Positions 25,949 through 35,313 of a stretch of 40,313 nucleotides of DNA are shown piece by piece. The translations under genes were made by a program, and so were the position numbers. The number at the start of each line of letters is the position of its first letter. Within the stretch, counting starts at the first letter, position 1. Below the pieces are notes generated by a model, which was not told the DNA's origin, made no database searches, and saw nothing but the letters and a program-made list of their open reading frames with translations. Location of the stretch: the NCBI GenBank assembly GCA_018607135.1, contig JABBCA010000062.1:1-40313 (forward strand). Reading direction: 5' to 3'. Source of the stretch: Opitutales bacterium (GTDB lineage Bacteria; Verrucomicrobiota; Verrucomicrobiia; Opitutales; Coraliomargaritaceae).

Positions 25949-26857
25949 ATGTCTAAGCTCCCGCATCTTAATGATTTTTGCGATTACCTCGCATTGGAGC
26001 GTCGTGTTTCTGCGTATACGGTGCGTAATTACCGTGCAGCAGTTGAGAATTTTGTAGAGTGGATGGCGGATGCGGGCAAGTGGCAGAATGACTTTGCTCT
26101 CGTGCGCCCAGCACAGGTGCGTTCTTTTTTGATTGATGAAGGGCGCTCTAAAGCGCGCCGCACCTTGCATACTCACGTTTCAGGTTTAAGGGCTTTTTAT
26201 CTCTACTTACGCAAGCATGGGGTGGTGGAATCGAATCCATTTACTGGAGTCACTTTACCCAAGTTAAATAAGCCCCTGCCTAAATTTTTAACGGAGACGC
26301 AGATGCGAAAGCTGCTCGATACGCCAGTGGCTCTGTGGAAAGATGAAATGCTTGGAGAGTTTGAAGCTTTCCGTGATAGTTTGATCTTGGAGCTACTTTA
26401 TGGCGGGGGCTTACGCGTTAGTGAGCTGTGCGGCTTGAATCATGGTCAAGTGGATCTTGGGCAAGGAATCGCGCGTGTGCTAGGAAAGGGGAACAAAGAG
26501 CGTCTGTGCCCATTGGGGCCTGTTGCGATTCGTTGCTTACAGACTTTTATTGAGAGGTTTAACTTGGAGGGAGCTTATGACTCACCAGTGGTTTCGCAGA
26601 GAAATGGAAAGCGTATGGAGCCACGCCAAATTCAAAAGCTACTCAAGATCCATCTCGCCGCGGCAGAATTACCTTTAGATATGACACCGCACAAATTGCG
26701 GCATTCATTTGCGACTCACATGTTGGATCACGGTGCGGACTTAAGGGCGGTGCAGGAGCTTCTTGGACACGCAAATTTGTCCACGACTCAGATCTATACT
26801 CACGTCTCGATTGCGAGACTGAAGGAAGCGCATAAACAAGCACACCCGAGAGCTTAG
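25949..26857 (+). CDS. Xer tyrosine recombinase
   Basis: The 302-residue protein matches the XerC/XerD/XerA group that resolves chromosome dimers at dif. It has a core-binding N-terminal SAM-like domain (about 5-95) and the catalytic domain with all six residues: R156 (GGGLRVSEL), K180/K183 (GKGNKERLCPL), H248 and R251 (HKLRHSFATHML), H274 (LLGHANLSTTQIYTH) and Y283. Its position next to parA fits chromosome maintenance rather than an integrase; no attachment-site repeat or phage gene is nearby. Whether it acts alone (XerA/XerH-like) or with a second Xer cannot be decided from this window. The MOSC gene starts 3 bp after its stop. Confidence 0.93.
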   Translation: MSKLPHLNDFCDYLALERRVSAYTVRNYRAAVENFVEWMADAGKWQNDFALVRPAQVRSFLIDEGRSKARRTLHTHVSGLRAFYLYLRKHGVVESNPFTGVTLPKLNKPLPKFLTETQMRKLLDTPVALWKDEMLGEFEAFRDSLILELLYGGGLRVSELCGLNHGQVDLGQGIARVLGKGNKERLCPLGPVAIRCLQTFIERFNLEGAYDSPVVSQRNGKRMEPRQIQKLLKIHLAAAELPLDMTPHKLRHSFATHMLDHGADLRAVQELLGHANLSTTQIYTHVSIARLKEAHKQAHPRA

Positions 26858-26860
26858 ATT

Positions 26861-27403
26861 ATGGACAATGAGGCATTTGCACAAGCCATCCGCCTGGCTA
26901 AATCTGCCTCGACTGAGGTGGGGCATGTTAACTTTCTAATGAATCGCCCTGCTGAGGGAGTGCATGTGCCTGTTGAGGAACTCTATCTAGATGTCGAAAA
27001 AGGTATTATTGGAGATCGATGGCTAGAAACGGCTTGGCTCAAGCTGCCTGATGGTTCGCCGGATCCGCGCGTGCAGGTGAGCCTTACCAATGTAAACGTA
27101 ATGCGCTGCTTTACTGGTCTAGAAGGTGAGGGTGTCTATCGCTGTGGAGATAACGTCTACACCGACTTAAATCTCTGTGAGCAGCACCTTCAAGTGGGGG
27201 CTCAGTTGAAAATCGGTGCTGCAATTATTGAAGTAAGCGATGTGAAGAACGATGCTTGCGGTAAGTTTTCGCAGCGCTTCGGAAAAGAAGCTTTTGCTGT
27301 AGTTCGTGAAACTGAGTTCTCAGGGCTACGTTTGAGAGGAGTTTTCGCTAGGATTCTACAGTCTGGGAAAGTAGTGGTTCACGATTCAATCATGGTGCTA
27401 TAG
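26861..27403 (+). CDS. MOSC-domain protein
   Basis: The product of 180 residues has a MOSC (molybdenum cofactor sulfurase C-terminal) fold: IGDRWLETAW, the GLEGEGVYRCGDNVYTDLNL strand pair and, importantly, a conserved cysteine in NDACGKFSQRFG near residue 130. MOSC domains carry a metal-sulfur centre and move sulfur or reduce N-hydroxylated or other substrates. Stand-alone members like this one have unknown partners. It begins 3 bp after the Xer gene and is therefore likely co-transcribed with it, though no functional link is evident. The start ATG at 26861 is the first possible one. Confidence 0.82.
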   Translation: MDNEAFAQAIRLAKSASTEVGHVNFLMNRPAEGVHVPVEELYLDVEKGIIGDRWLETAWLKLPDGSPDPRVQVSLTNVNVMRCFTGLEGEGVYRCGDNVYTDLNLCEQHLQVGAQLKIGAAIIEVSDVKNDACGKFSQRFGKEAFAVVRETEFSGLRLRGVFARILQSGKVVVHDSIMVL

Positions 27404-27475
27404 CAGTTGCCACCGCGTCTATCCAATAGTAGTAAACCTTGCGTTTAAAGTTTATGTCGCTAAGCCACAAGTAAA

Positions 27476-28390
27476 ATGAAGACACTATTCACACTATCGA
27501 CCCTAATTTTTTACGCGTCAGTTGCACACGCAGTGATTTCATTGACGTCTCCCACCAGTGTGTTTCGTGAGCTTAGTTTGAACGGCGATTCTGACCCGTA
27601 TGCTGATAATCAGGCAAATCGCACCGATATTGAATTAGTTGGAGACGCAGGCTTAGGTTTGAGCGCTTTTTATTTTGGGTTTAATGATCATGGGAATACT
27701 TCCAATCAAGATGGTGATTTGTTCTTTCGTGTGCGTGTAGCTGGAGAGAGCGGTAGTCCTGACGGTGTGCTCAACGGTTACGTAACTGTGGGCTTTGACG
27801 TAGAGTCGGACGGAGTCATGGATTATTACGTCCGCCATGGGGCTAATTTGACTGGTAACGACCAACAAATCGCAATTTTTGACGCCAGCGCAACTGCAGC
27901 CAACAATAGCCCTGTGAGTATCGAACTCGGCTCTCAACGATATATCACGGGTAATGTGACTGCGATGAATTCGCAGTTTCGGGATGTCGACGATGTGACA
28001 ATTGGGGATACTTTCTCAAATACGGTTTACTCGCGAACAACGTCTCCGATTTTATATACGGAAAGAGATATCGATGGATTGGGGGATACTGATAAGTTTT
28101 TAACGTTCAGCTTCGCATTCGATGAATTGGTTCAAATTATTCAAGCGGACTATATCGGAACGCCATATGCAGGTTTTAATGATCAATCGACTCTAAGTCT
28201 TATTTTATCAACTTCGCAAAATTCCAATAATATCAACTCTGATATCGCTGGGCGTGATGGAGTGACATCGGATCCATTCATTCCTGGAGGTGGCATCACA
28301 GATCCGATTCAGGTGCCTGAGCCATCTACTGCGGCATTGATTGCAGCAGTGTTCATTTTTGGATTCGTTTCGGCTCGTCGTCATAGATGA
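27476..28390 (+). CDS. PEP-CTERM sorting-domain extracellular protein
   Basis: The 304-residue protein has an N-terminal signal peptide (about 1-19, ASVAHA) and a textbook C-terminal PEP-CTERM tail: VPEPSTAALIAAVFIFGF then SARRHR, i.e. the V-P-E-P recognition motif, a membrane helix and an Arg-rich end. Such proteins are cut by an exosortase (EpsH/Xrt family) and are thought to be exported or joined to the extracellular polysaccharide. The middle part is beta-rich, with many Asp, Asn and Thr, and was not recognised. No exosortase is in this window. The polysaccharide export genes at 7.7-13.9 kb are the kind of machinery these proteins accompany, although the two lie 13 kb apart. Confidence 0.88.
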   Translation: MKTLFTLSTLIFYASVAHAVISLTSPTSVFRELSLNGDSDPYADNQANRTDIELVGDAGLGLSAFYFGFNDHGNTSNQDGDLFFRVRVAGESGSPDGVLNGYVTVGFDVESDGVMDYYVRHGANLTGNDQQIAIFDASATAANNSPVSIELGSQRYITGNVTAMNSQFRDVDDVTIGDTFSNTVYSRTTSPILYTERDIDGLGDTDKFLTFSFAFDELVQIIQADYIGTPYAGFNDQSTLSLILSTSQNSNNINSDIAGRDGVTSDPFIPGGGITDPIQVPEPSTAALIAAVFIFGFVSARRHR

Positions 28391-28708
28391 CCAACTGTAA
28401 TTACTGATTCATCGAACAGGGTGTTGGGGATGGACCCACTGTAGGTGATCCTCGCGCAGCACACTGGCGCAATGGGTGTTCGGAACTCTTATCCATGAAC
28501 GTGCGCGGGCGATATCTTTTTGATGAGGAATCGTTTGATCTCAGATGCAAGGCCCGTGCGCCGTTAGCGTATAAGATGGATCTCACAATACAGGGTCTTA
28601 AAGTCGAGATTGGCCACGTCAATCGTGAGTTATGGGTTCAGCAATCGACCGAAACAGTGCCTGTAGACAATCATTTTTTTCGCTCAAGCGAATCGAGTCT
28701 CGTTAAAT
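28391..28708. other. Non-coding stretch after the PEP-CTERM gene
   Basis: About 318 bp with no convincing gene. An in-frame 84-codon reading from 28495 to 28749 (+) exists, but it overlaps the following reading frame, has no RBS and no familiar motif; it could be a decayed part of the neighbouring gene. Seen and not called as a CDS. Confidence 0.4.
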
Positions 28709-29083
28709 ATGCAGCTACCGCTTCTGGCGTATGCGTGGCTGTCTCCTGATGAAGATGTTTCTGATTTTATTGAGCACTTGCTTGATACCAAATGGGAAGG
28801 GCGTCGGGGGCATCAATTGATATACACGGGGCGTGATTTCGATTTTATATCCTACATCGATGCCACAAGTTTTTATGAATTGCGTCGCTATGAAAGCTAT
28901 GGAGGTGAAGAGGGTGTGCAGAGAGTTCGTGAGCTTGTTTTCTAATCCTATGAAAGGGTGGGTGCATATACCTTGCCCACTGGCTATATCGTTTTCCTTA
29001 ATGGGGATAGGATCAATGAAGAGAACTATATAGACTTCCAGTTTGGTAAATGGCTACCTTCCTTACTCTTTGAAAACCCATAG
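28709..29083 (+). pseudogene. Probable decayed short gene with in-frame stop
   Basis: One reading frame runs from ATG 28709 to TAG 29083 with a single TAA at 28943-28945. The first part (78 codons, YAWLSPDEDV...RVRELVF) and the part after the stop (45 codons, SYERVGAYTLP...GKWLPSLLFENP) have the same protein-like composition, rich in Asp, Glu, Tyr and Phe, and fit one continuous protein of about 124 residues. Family unknown. The simplest explanation is a nonsense change in a real gene; a chance open frame of 44 codons is not excluded. It converges on ccsA, which ends at 29085, only 1 bp away. Confidence 0.45.
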
Positions 29084-29084
29084 A

Positions 29085-31001
29085 TTAAGCTTCCTCCGCT
29101 GCCTCTATGATGCGCTTGCGGGCTTTGATGCTGTAGCTGCGGCCAAAATCACTGCGCCAGTAGCGCCATGGGAGTAGCACCATCGCAATGAAGAATAATT
29201 GGCTGGAGATGAATGCCATCATCCACATGAAGCCGCTGTCGGTAAAGCCGTATGAGTGCAGGCCGACGCCAAGAAGGTTGGTGCCGAACCATGACCAAGC
29301 GGTGATGATATTGCCACAAATCGCGAGTGCCATGAGTCCGCGTTCACGACAGACTCCACCCCAGCGAGCGTGAAGAAAGATTGCACCCATGACTACAATC
29401 ATCAGAGCACCGTTTTCTTTGGGATCCCAACCCCAAAAGCGTCCCCAGCTTTGGTCAGCCCAGATGCCACCTAGGATCGTGCCGACAAGGCTGAAAAGGC
29501 AGGCAAAACAAGTGATACCGTAAACCATGCCGCCGAGGGCTCTTGCCGTGTTTTTGTCGAAATGCTTACTAAATACTCCAAACGTCGCAAAGGCGATTGC
29601 GAGTGCGCCAGCGAGGAACATGGCTGAGTAACCTAAGGTGATTACGGTTACGTGAGTTGCTAGCCAAAAGTTAGAATCGAGCACTGCTCGCATCATTTCT
29701 AGCGTATCGCCACTCATGGCTAAGTGATGTGCTACAATAAGTGTGCAAAATCCAACCAGAGAGGCTTTCGCCGCGCCGATGCCATTTTTATAAATCTTCT
29801 CAATGAAGATCCCAAGAAGGACAGCTCCCCATCCCACAAAGACCGCGGAGGAATATAAATTTGTCACGAAGACTCCATATCGCTCCTGAATATACATGCG
29901 GGCTAGGAGTCCCAAGGTATGAATGACAAAGGCCAGAATGAGCACCCAAAACGCGCATTGGCCCAGTTCCTTTCGCAGGCAAAGCCATGATATGCAGACC
30001 AGTATGAAGACCAGAACGTATAGCTGCATGGACAAATAGAAGGGCTGTGTATCGTTGAACAAGCGCTCAAAGTGCACGCGGTCGATGTGTGTCGGGAAAT
30101 CGCCAATGAAACGTTGGCGCAGTTCATGGACCTCTTGATTAAAAGCGTCTGGCTCGTCCAAGCGATAGGCCATGGTGAGGGCCGCATAGCTAGTCACGTA
30201 AGGGCTGAGTCCATCGCCACGCATGACATCGAGTAGCTCTAGGCCGACATTTTTCCAGTCCTCAAGCGGGTCAACTGGTGGTGGTGGGGGCACCACACGC
30301 ATGTGTGCAGTTTGAGAAAGTTTTAGGTATTCGTCCCCGAAGAAAATAAAGCTGTTTAAAATCTTCGCATCGTATTCGTCGCCTGCTTGCTGCTTGCGTA
30401 GTTCGACCATCCCTGGACCAATGATACTGGCGTAAGTTTGGTATTCATCCACTAGGCTGTCGAGTCGCTGCGAATCGCCAATCGGGTGCAGCGAGTGCAT
30501 GACGCGATGATAGAGCATTAAGCCCTGATTCAAGTCTACGATTTGTTTTTCGTATGGGCTGCGCTTCTTAGGCTCTGGGTGGACTTCTTGATAGAGCTTA
30601 TGGAGCTCGTCGAAATAAGGTTGAATATCATTGAACGAATAATAGCGCTGTCCTTGTTCCGCGAGGCCTGCAAAGCCCAAGTCGTCAGGGAACTCGATTT
30701 TGAAAATACGATACGTGTCTGCGATCTCGGGGCGCATGGTTAGATCCATGAACCATTCAATTGGGCTGAGTGTATTTCCTTCAGGTGTGATGACTTTTTG
30801 GCGCGCGGACAGAATCAGCAGTGTATTTCGAGCGACGGAGTCGAGTGGTTTGATTCTACCGCCAACTTGCACGGGTAGTTCTGCAAAGCTCTCAATGTCG
30901 AATTCGCTATCGTAATTGGACGGGGCAAATTCGCGAGCGACCAGCACAAGGACGAGCCCTGCGATCAATACGTATAATAATGTGTGTAATAACTTGTTCA
31001 C
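29085..31001 (-). CDS. ccsA: CcsA-type cytochrome c biogenesis protein with large N-terminal extension
   Basis: A 638-residue membrane protein of the System II cytochrome c maturation machinery, which brings haem to the outside of the membrane and attaches it to apocytochrome. After one N-terminal helix (about 5-22) comes a long hydrophilic domain (about 25-315) that should face the periplasm, then the CcsA part with about eight helices. The haem-handling WWD region is visible as WADQSWGRFWGWDPKENGAL near residue 525, flanked by membrane His residues (e.g. VTHVTVITLG and VAHHLAMS). Normal CcsA is about 320 residues; the extended N-terminus is also seen in Bacteroidetes and Verrucomicrobia. 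resB lies 16 bp upstream. Confidence 0.92.
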   Translation of the reverse strand: MNKLLHTLLYVLIAGLVLVLVAREFAPSNYDSEFDIESFAELPVQVGGRIKPLDSVARNTLLILSARQKVITPEGNTLSPIEWFMDLTMRPEIADTYRIFKIEFPDDLGFAGLAEQGQRYYSFNDIQPYFDELHKLYQEVHPEPKKRSPYEKQIVDLNQGLMLYHRVMHSLHPIGDSQRLDSLVDEYQTYASIIGPGMVELRKQQAGDEYDAKILNSFIFFGDEYLKLSQTAHMRVVPPPPPVDPLEDWKNVGLELLDVMRGDGLSPYVTSYAALTMAYRLDEPDAFNQEVHELRQRFIGDFPTHIDRVHFERLFNDTQPFYLSMQLYVLVFILVCISWLCLRKELGQCAFWVLILAFVIHTLGLLARMYIQERYGVFVTNLYSSAVFVGWGAVLLGIFIEKIYKNGIGAAKASLVGFCTLIVAHHLAMSGDTLEMMRAVLDSNFWLATHVTVITLGYSAMFLAGALAIAFATFGVFSKHFDKNTARALGGMVYGITCFACLFSLVGTILGGIWADQSWGRFWGWDPKENGALMIVVMGAIFLHARWGGVCRERGLMALAICGNIITAWSWFGTNLLGVGLHSYGFTDSGFMWMMAFISSQLFFIAMVLLPWRYWRSDFGRSYSIKARKRIIEAAEEA

Positions 31002-31017
31002 TGTAAGTATACGTCTC

Positions 31018-32196
31018 CTATTTGCTACTTTGCTTATCTAGGAATTTGAAGAAATGGATGCCAAATTGAACAATCATGCCGAGGCCCATCAGTAGCACGC
31101 TGATGTAGGGAAGAACCCAGCCTGGGTTTCGCACAACTTGGAAGATCGATGTCTTATCGTTGTTGGCAAATGACGCTTGAAAAAAGGTGAGCCCCTCGTA
31201 GCGCAATGGGTGATTCATATAGATGAGCGCTTTTTGATTTTTGCTCGAATCATTATGGTGAACCTTCACTTCGCTGGAGTAGTTGAACGGAATTTCAGTT
31301 CCAGGATACTTATCATGTTTGAAGTCGATGAGCTCCACTTCAAATGGATAATAGTGGCGGGTAAAGCGCAGTGCGATTTCCCACGATTGATCACCGAGGC
31401 TGACCATCTGTGGCGGGAAGCGATCGTCGATCACATTGGATACTAGCCAGATGCCGAGGGAACCATCTGGGCCGAGCACTTCGACGTAGGCAGTCGCAGT
31501 GTTGATCGTGTTCTCTGCAAAGACTTCTTCTTTCGGGTTGACTATAATGCCCATTTTCACTGCCGCGCCTTGCGTTGCAGGTGACTTGACTGCTTTGCCA
31601 TTTGTCGCACGGCCGATTTCAGCATTTGGGTAGTAGCTGACGGTGCGAATGCTCAACGGTGAGTCCGGGACCTCGATCGTTTTGCCAGCTTTCAGCAGTT
31701 TAGAAGGGATCGCATGGATGGTGTCGTGATCTGGGTGGCTGCGGTCGATGAGCACCAGCTCATTTTGGCGAAATGCTTGCGAGTAATTGGAGCGACCTCC
31801 TTCATCAACTGGCATTTGGCTCTCTACTGAGAGTAGGTCGGTCATGAGTTCGCCAAGTAGCAGTAGTATCAAACCAAAGTGCACCATGAAGATGCCGCTC
31901 TTTTTCCACGTCATTTTGAAGCGAGTGATGTGCGCAGCAATGAGGTTGATGAAGAGTAGACCTCCAAGGGCATACCCTCCAGGAAGTGGAATGTGCAGCC
32001 AGTGCAGGTAGTCGTAGAGTGCTGCTTGCTGTGGCACTGAGTAGATGACTAAGAAACTTTCGAAGTAATCTTTCTGTGTTTTCCAGATGCCTGTATCGAC
32101 TTGGGCGAGCGTGCCAAAGAAAATGAGCGCCATCGAGAACGCCAACAGCACGACTGTTAACTTTAAGGAGCTGAAAAACTTAAAAAGATTTTTCAT
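31018..32196 (-). CDS. resB: ResB/Ccs1-like cytochrome c biogenesis protein
   Basis: The 392-residue protein is the partner of CcsA in System II cytochrome c maturation. Three membrane helices at the N-terminal side (FSSLKLTVVLLAFSMALIFFGTLAQVD at about 8-32; a helix near 75-90; one near 103-122) are followed by a large periplasmic domain (about 130-355) and a last helix (about 360-385, VLPYISVLLMGLGMIVQF). The start FFSSLKLTVVLL and the FFGTLAQ element are typical of ResB. It starts 2 bp after the lipoprotein stop, and ccsA follows after 16 bp, so all three form one operon. Its length is near the usual range (about 400-550). Confidence 0.92.
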   Translation of the reverse strand: MKNLFKFFSSLKLTVVLLAFSMALIFFGTLAQVDTGIWKTQKDYFESFLVIYSVPQQAALYDYLHWLHIPLPGGYALGGLLFINLIAAHITRFKMTWKKSGIFMVHFGLILLLLGELMTDLLSVESQMPVDEGGRSNYSQAFRQNELVLIDRSHPDHDTIHAIPSKLLKAGKTIEVPDSPLSIRTVSYYPNAEIGRATNGKAVKSPATQGAAVKMGIIVNPKEEVFAENTINTATAYVEVLGPDGSLGIWLVSNVIDDRFPPQMVSLGDQSWEIALRFTRHYYPFEVELIDFKHDKYPGTEIPFNYSSEVKVHHNDSSKNQKALIYMNHPLRYEGLTFFQASFANNDKTSIFQVVRNPGWVLPYISVLLMGLGMIVQFGIHFFKFLDKQSSK

Positions 32197-32198
32197 GT

Positions 32199-32831
32199 TT
32201 AGTGGTGGCCGTCAGGTAATTCGACCGAGTCTAGGAAGGCTTTAAAGTGCTCTTTCGAAGCGAGGACTGTGTCGGTCTTTCCTTGTAGCTTGAAAAACCA
32301 TGTGTTGCCATGGAAAGGTAAAAGCCCGCCGATGATGCTATCAATCCCGCCCTCAAGCGTGACGATGATACCGCGGTGTTTTGAGATCGAATAGGATTCA
32401 GTGAAGGCGTCGAGGTCTTCGGCAGTGACTGAGTCTAAGCCAATTTGCCCGCGCCAACGGTTGATGTTGGCAAGCCGTCCGCCCACATCGCCTGGGAAAA
32501 CGGTGACGGTAAGCTCTGCACTGCCGTTGTCATCGTCAATACGTAGGTTTGCCTTGCGTATACCACTAGCTGGGAGTTCAACCCATCCTTCTGGCACCCT
32601 ATACTTCAAATCTCCGGCGGCTTGTGCTGCTTCCTTCATGCCCGGAAGCACATTCATGCCGTTTGGCGCGGCGGGCGCTTGTGTTTCCGCGGCAGGTGGT
32701 GTGGGCATGCTGACCTCGCGAGTTTCCTTAGGGATTTGATAGGAACTCGGCTTAGCCGAATCGCAAGCGGTGACGAAGAGTGAGGCCGCTGCGATGCTGC
32801 ATAGAGTCGGAAGCTGATATTTGATAGCCAT
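32199..32831 (-). CDS. Predicted lipoprotein in front of the ResB-CcsA genes
   Basis: The 210-residue product starts with a lipoprotein signal peptide; the lipobox V-T-A-C puts the acylated Cys at position 23, and the next residue is Asp, which in E. coli would favour retention in the inner membrane. A Pro/Ala-rich linker (about 40-60) precedes a globular domain (about 70-205) with YRVPEGWVELPASGIRKANLRI and LTVTVFPGDVGG blocks, and a Trp-Arg-rich region. Such small lipoproteins are often found before cytochrome c maturation or cytochrome genes in Verrucomicrobia and Planctomycetes, but no function is known to me. The 2-bp spacing to resB argues for a role in cytochrome c assembly (inference). 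Confidence 0.6.
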   Translation of the reverse strand: MAIKYQLPTLCSIAAASLFVTACDSAKPSSYQIPKETREVSMPTPPAAETQAPAAPNGMNVLPGMKEAAQAAGDLKYRVPEGWVELPASGIRKANLRIDDDNGSAELTVTVFPGDVGGRLANINRWRGQIGLDSVTAEDLDAFTESYSISKHRGIIVTLEGGIDSIIGGLLPFHGNTWFFKLQGKTDTVLASKEHFKAFLDSVELPDGHH

Positions 32832-32894
32832 TTGTTAAGTTGATGAGAGTGGGGATTGAGATGGGGTCAACTCTATCCAGTTCCGTATTTCGTC

Positions 32895-32909
32895 AACTAA
32901 TGGCGACCA

Positions 32910-32915
<6 letters not shown>
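32895..32915. repeat. Perfect hairpin over the ychF stop codon
   Basis: AACTAATGG (32895-32903) pairs with CCATTAGTT (32907-32915) across a 3-base loop. The TAA stop of ychF (32910-32912, minus strand) lies within it. No U-run follows, so it is a stem-loop rather than a classical terminator. Confidence 0.7.
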
Positions 32916-34013
<1,098 letters not shown>

Positions 34014-34059
34014 AGCGGGTAGAAGATGCAAACCGCAGGCTCGGGTGCAATGTTAAATA

Positions 34060-35298
34060 ATGCCACAAGTTAACTTGCCAAGGCATGGGTTGACAGATGC
34101 TTGTGTGCTATCATTTACTAGTGCGTTAATAGTAAAACGCTTGAAGGTGGACGAATCTAGACAAATCAATATTGAAGGCTCTCGAATACTTGTCGTTGAT
34201 GACGACGAAATTATTCGCAAGTTGCTCCGCCGTGTTCTAGAGCGCAGTGCTTTCATAGTCGATGAGGCGGATTCTGGTGAAGATGCGATCAAATGTGTTC
34301 AAGAGAATACGCCTGATTTGATTTTATTGGATGTAATGATGGATGGTATTGATGGCTTCAATACCTGTCGCCAAGCAAAGGACATCACTGGCATGACTGA
34401 GGTTCCGATCATTTTTGTGACGGGTCGATCGGATACCGGTTCCATCGTCGAAGGCCTGGATGCTGGTGGCAGTGACTATATCACCAAGCCGATCAATCGC
34501 CACGAAGCGCTCGCACGTATTCGTAATCACTTGAAGATGCGTAAGCTCATGCATTTTCAAAATGAATTTATTGCCGGGTTGAAACGGGCCAATTTGGCGA
34601 AGAACCGCATCATTGGTGTCGCCTCTCATGATTTACGTAATCCCATTGCTTCGATTCGTGGGCTCTCTGAGTTCTTGACCGAACTTGGGCCACTGAACGA
34701 TGAGCAAAAAGAAATTGCTTCGACGATTCAGTCTACTTCCGACTCGATGTTGCATCTGGTCGATGAGCTATTGGATCTCTCTGTTATTGAGAGCGGGGAA
34801 GAACGCTCCGAGATGCAACCACACTCTATTCGTGATCTGGTTTCCTCATCGCTGAATATCTACCAGTTCACCGCAAATAAGAAGGAGATCCGCCTAAAAC
34901 TGATTGAAGAAGGCGAATTTTCGGATTTGTTGATGCTCGATAAGATGCAGTTTCGTCGCTTGATTGATAATCTCCTAAGCAATGCGGTGAAGTATTCTCC
35001 AATGGGCTCAAACATTCTTCTTAAGATCAAGCAGTCTGAACAAGTCTTGCAAATTTCAGTTGAAGACGAAGGTCCAGGCATCCCAGTTAATGAGATGCAT
35101 AAGTTGTTCACTGATTTCGGTAAGACTTCAGTTCAGCCCACTGGCAACGAAACGAGCACAGGCTTGGGGCTTTCTATTTGTAAGAAGATTGCCGAAGCGC
35201 ACCGCGGTAAAGTTTATGCGGAAAATCGGACCGATCGTATCGGTGCACGTTTCACTGTAGAACTGGATACGAAGCGTCTGCGGGCAAAGGTTTCCTAG
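34060..35298 (+). CDS. REC-histidine kinase (receiver first, then HisKA-HATPase)
   Basis: The protein of 412 residues (from ATG 34060) has a receiver domain (about 41-160) with acidic pocket DDD at 47-49, phosphoacceptor D91 (LILLDVMMDG), T121 and K143, followed by a histidine kinase: H-box GVASHDLRNP with H190, N-box NLLSNAVKYSP, G1 VEDEGPGIP and G2 STGLGLSICKKIAEAHRG. There are no membrane segments, so it is cytoplasmic. This 'receiver first' design without a second receiver means it probably takes input from another kinase or works in a phosphorelay. It is divergent from ychF; alternatives TTG 34141 and GTG 34147 are possible starts since no clear SD is present, and they would leave the receiver intact. 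Confidence 0.9.
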   Translation: MPQVNLPRHGLTDACVLSFTSALIVKRLKVDESRQINIEGSRILVVDDDEIIRKLLRRVLERSAFIVDEADSGEDAIKCVQENTPDLILLDVMMDGIDGFNTCRQAKDITGMTEVPIIFVTGRSDTGSIVEGLDAGGSDYITKPINRHEALARIRNHLKMRKLMHFQNEFIAGLKRANLAKNRIIGVASHDLRNPIASIRGLSEFLTELGPLNDEQKEIASTIQSTSDSMLHLVDELLDLSVIESGEERSEMQPHSIRDLVSSSLNIYQFTANKKEIRLKLIEEGEFSDLLMLDKMQFRRLIDNLLSNAVKYSPMGSNILLKIKQSEQVLQISVEDEGPGIPVNEMHKLFTDFGKTSVQPTGNETSTGLGLSICKKIAEAHRGKVYAENRTDRIGARFTVELDTKRLRAKVS

Positions 35299-35313
35299 CC
35301 GATAGGTTTTCAG

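Noticed and set aside
25949-26857. Phage or island integrase
   Set aside because: No attachment repeat, tRNA or phage gene nearby; length and motifs match Xer, and parA adjoins it.
28495-28749. 84-codon + strand gene
   Set aside because: No RBS, no motif, and it overlaps a better-looking frame; kept only as a note on the non-coding stretch.
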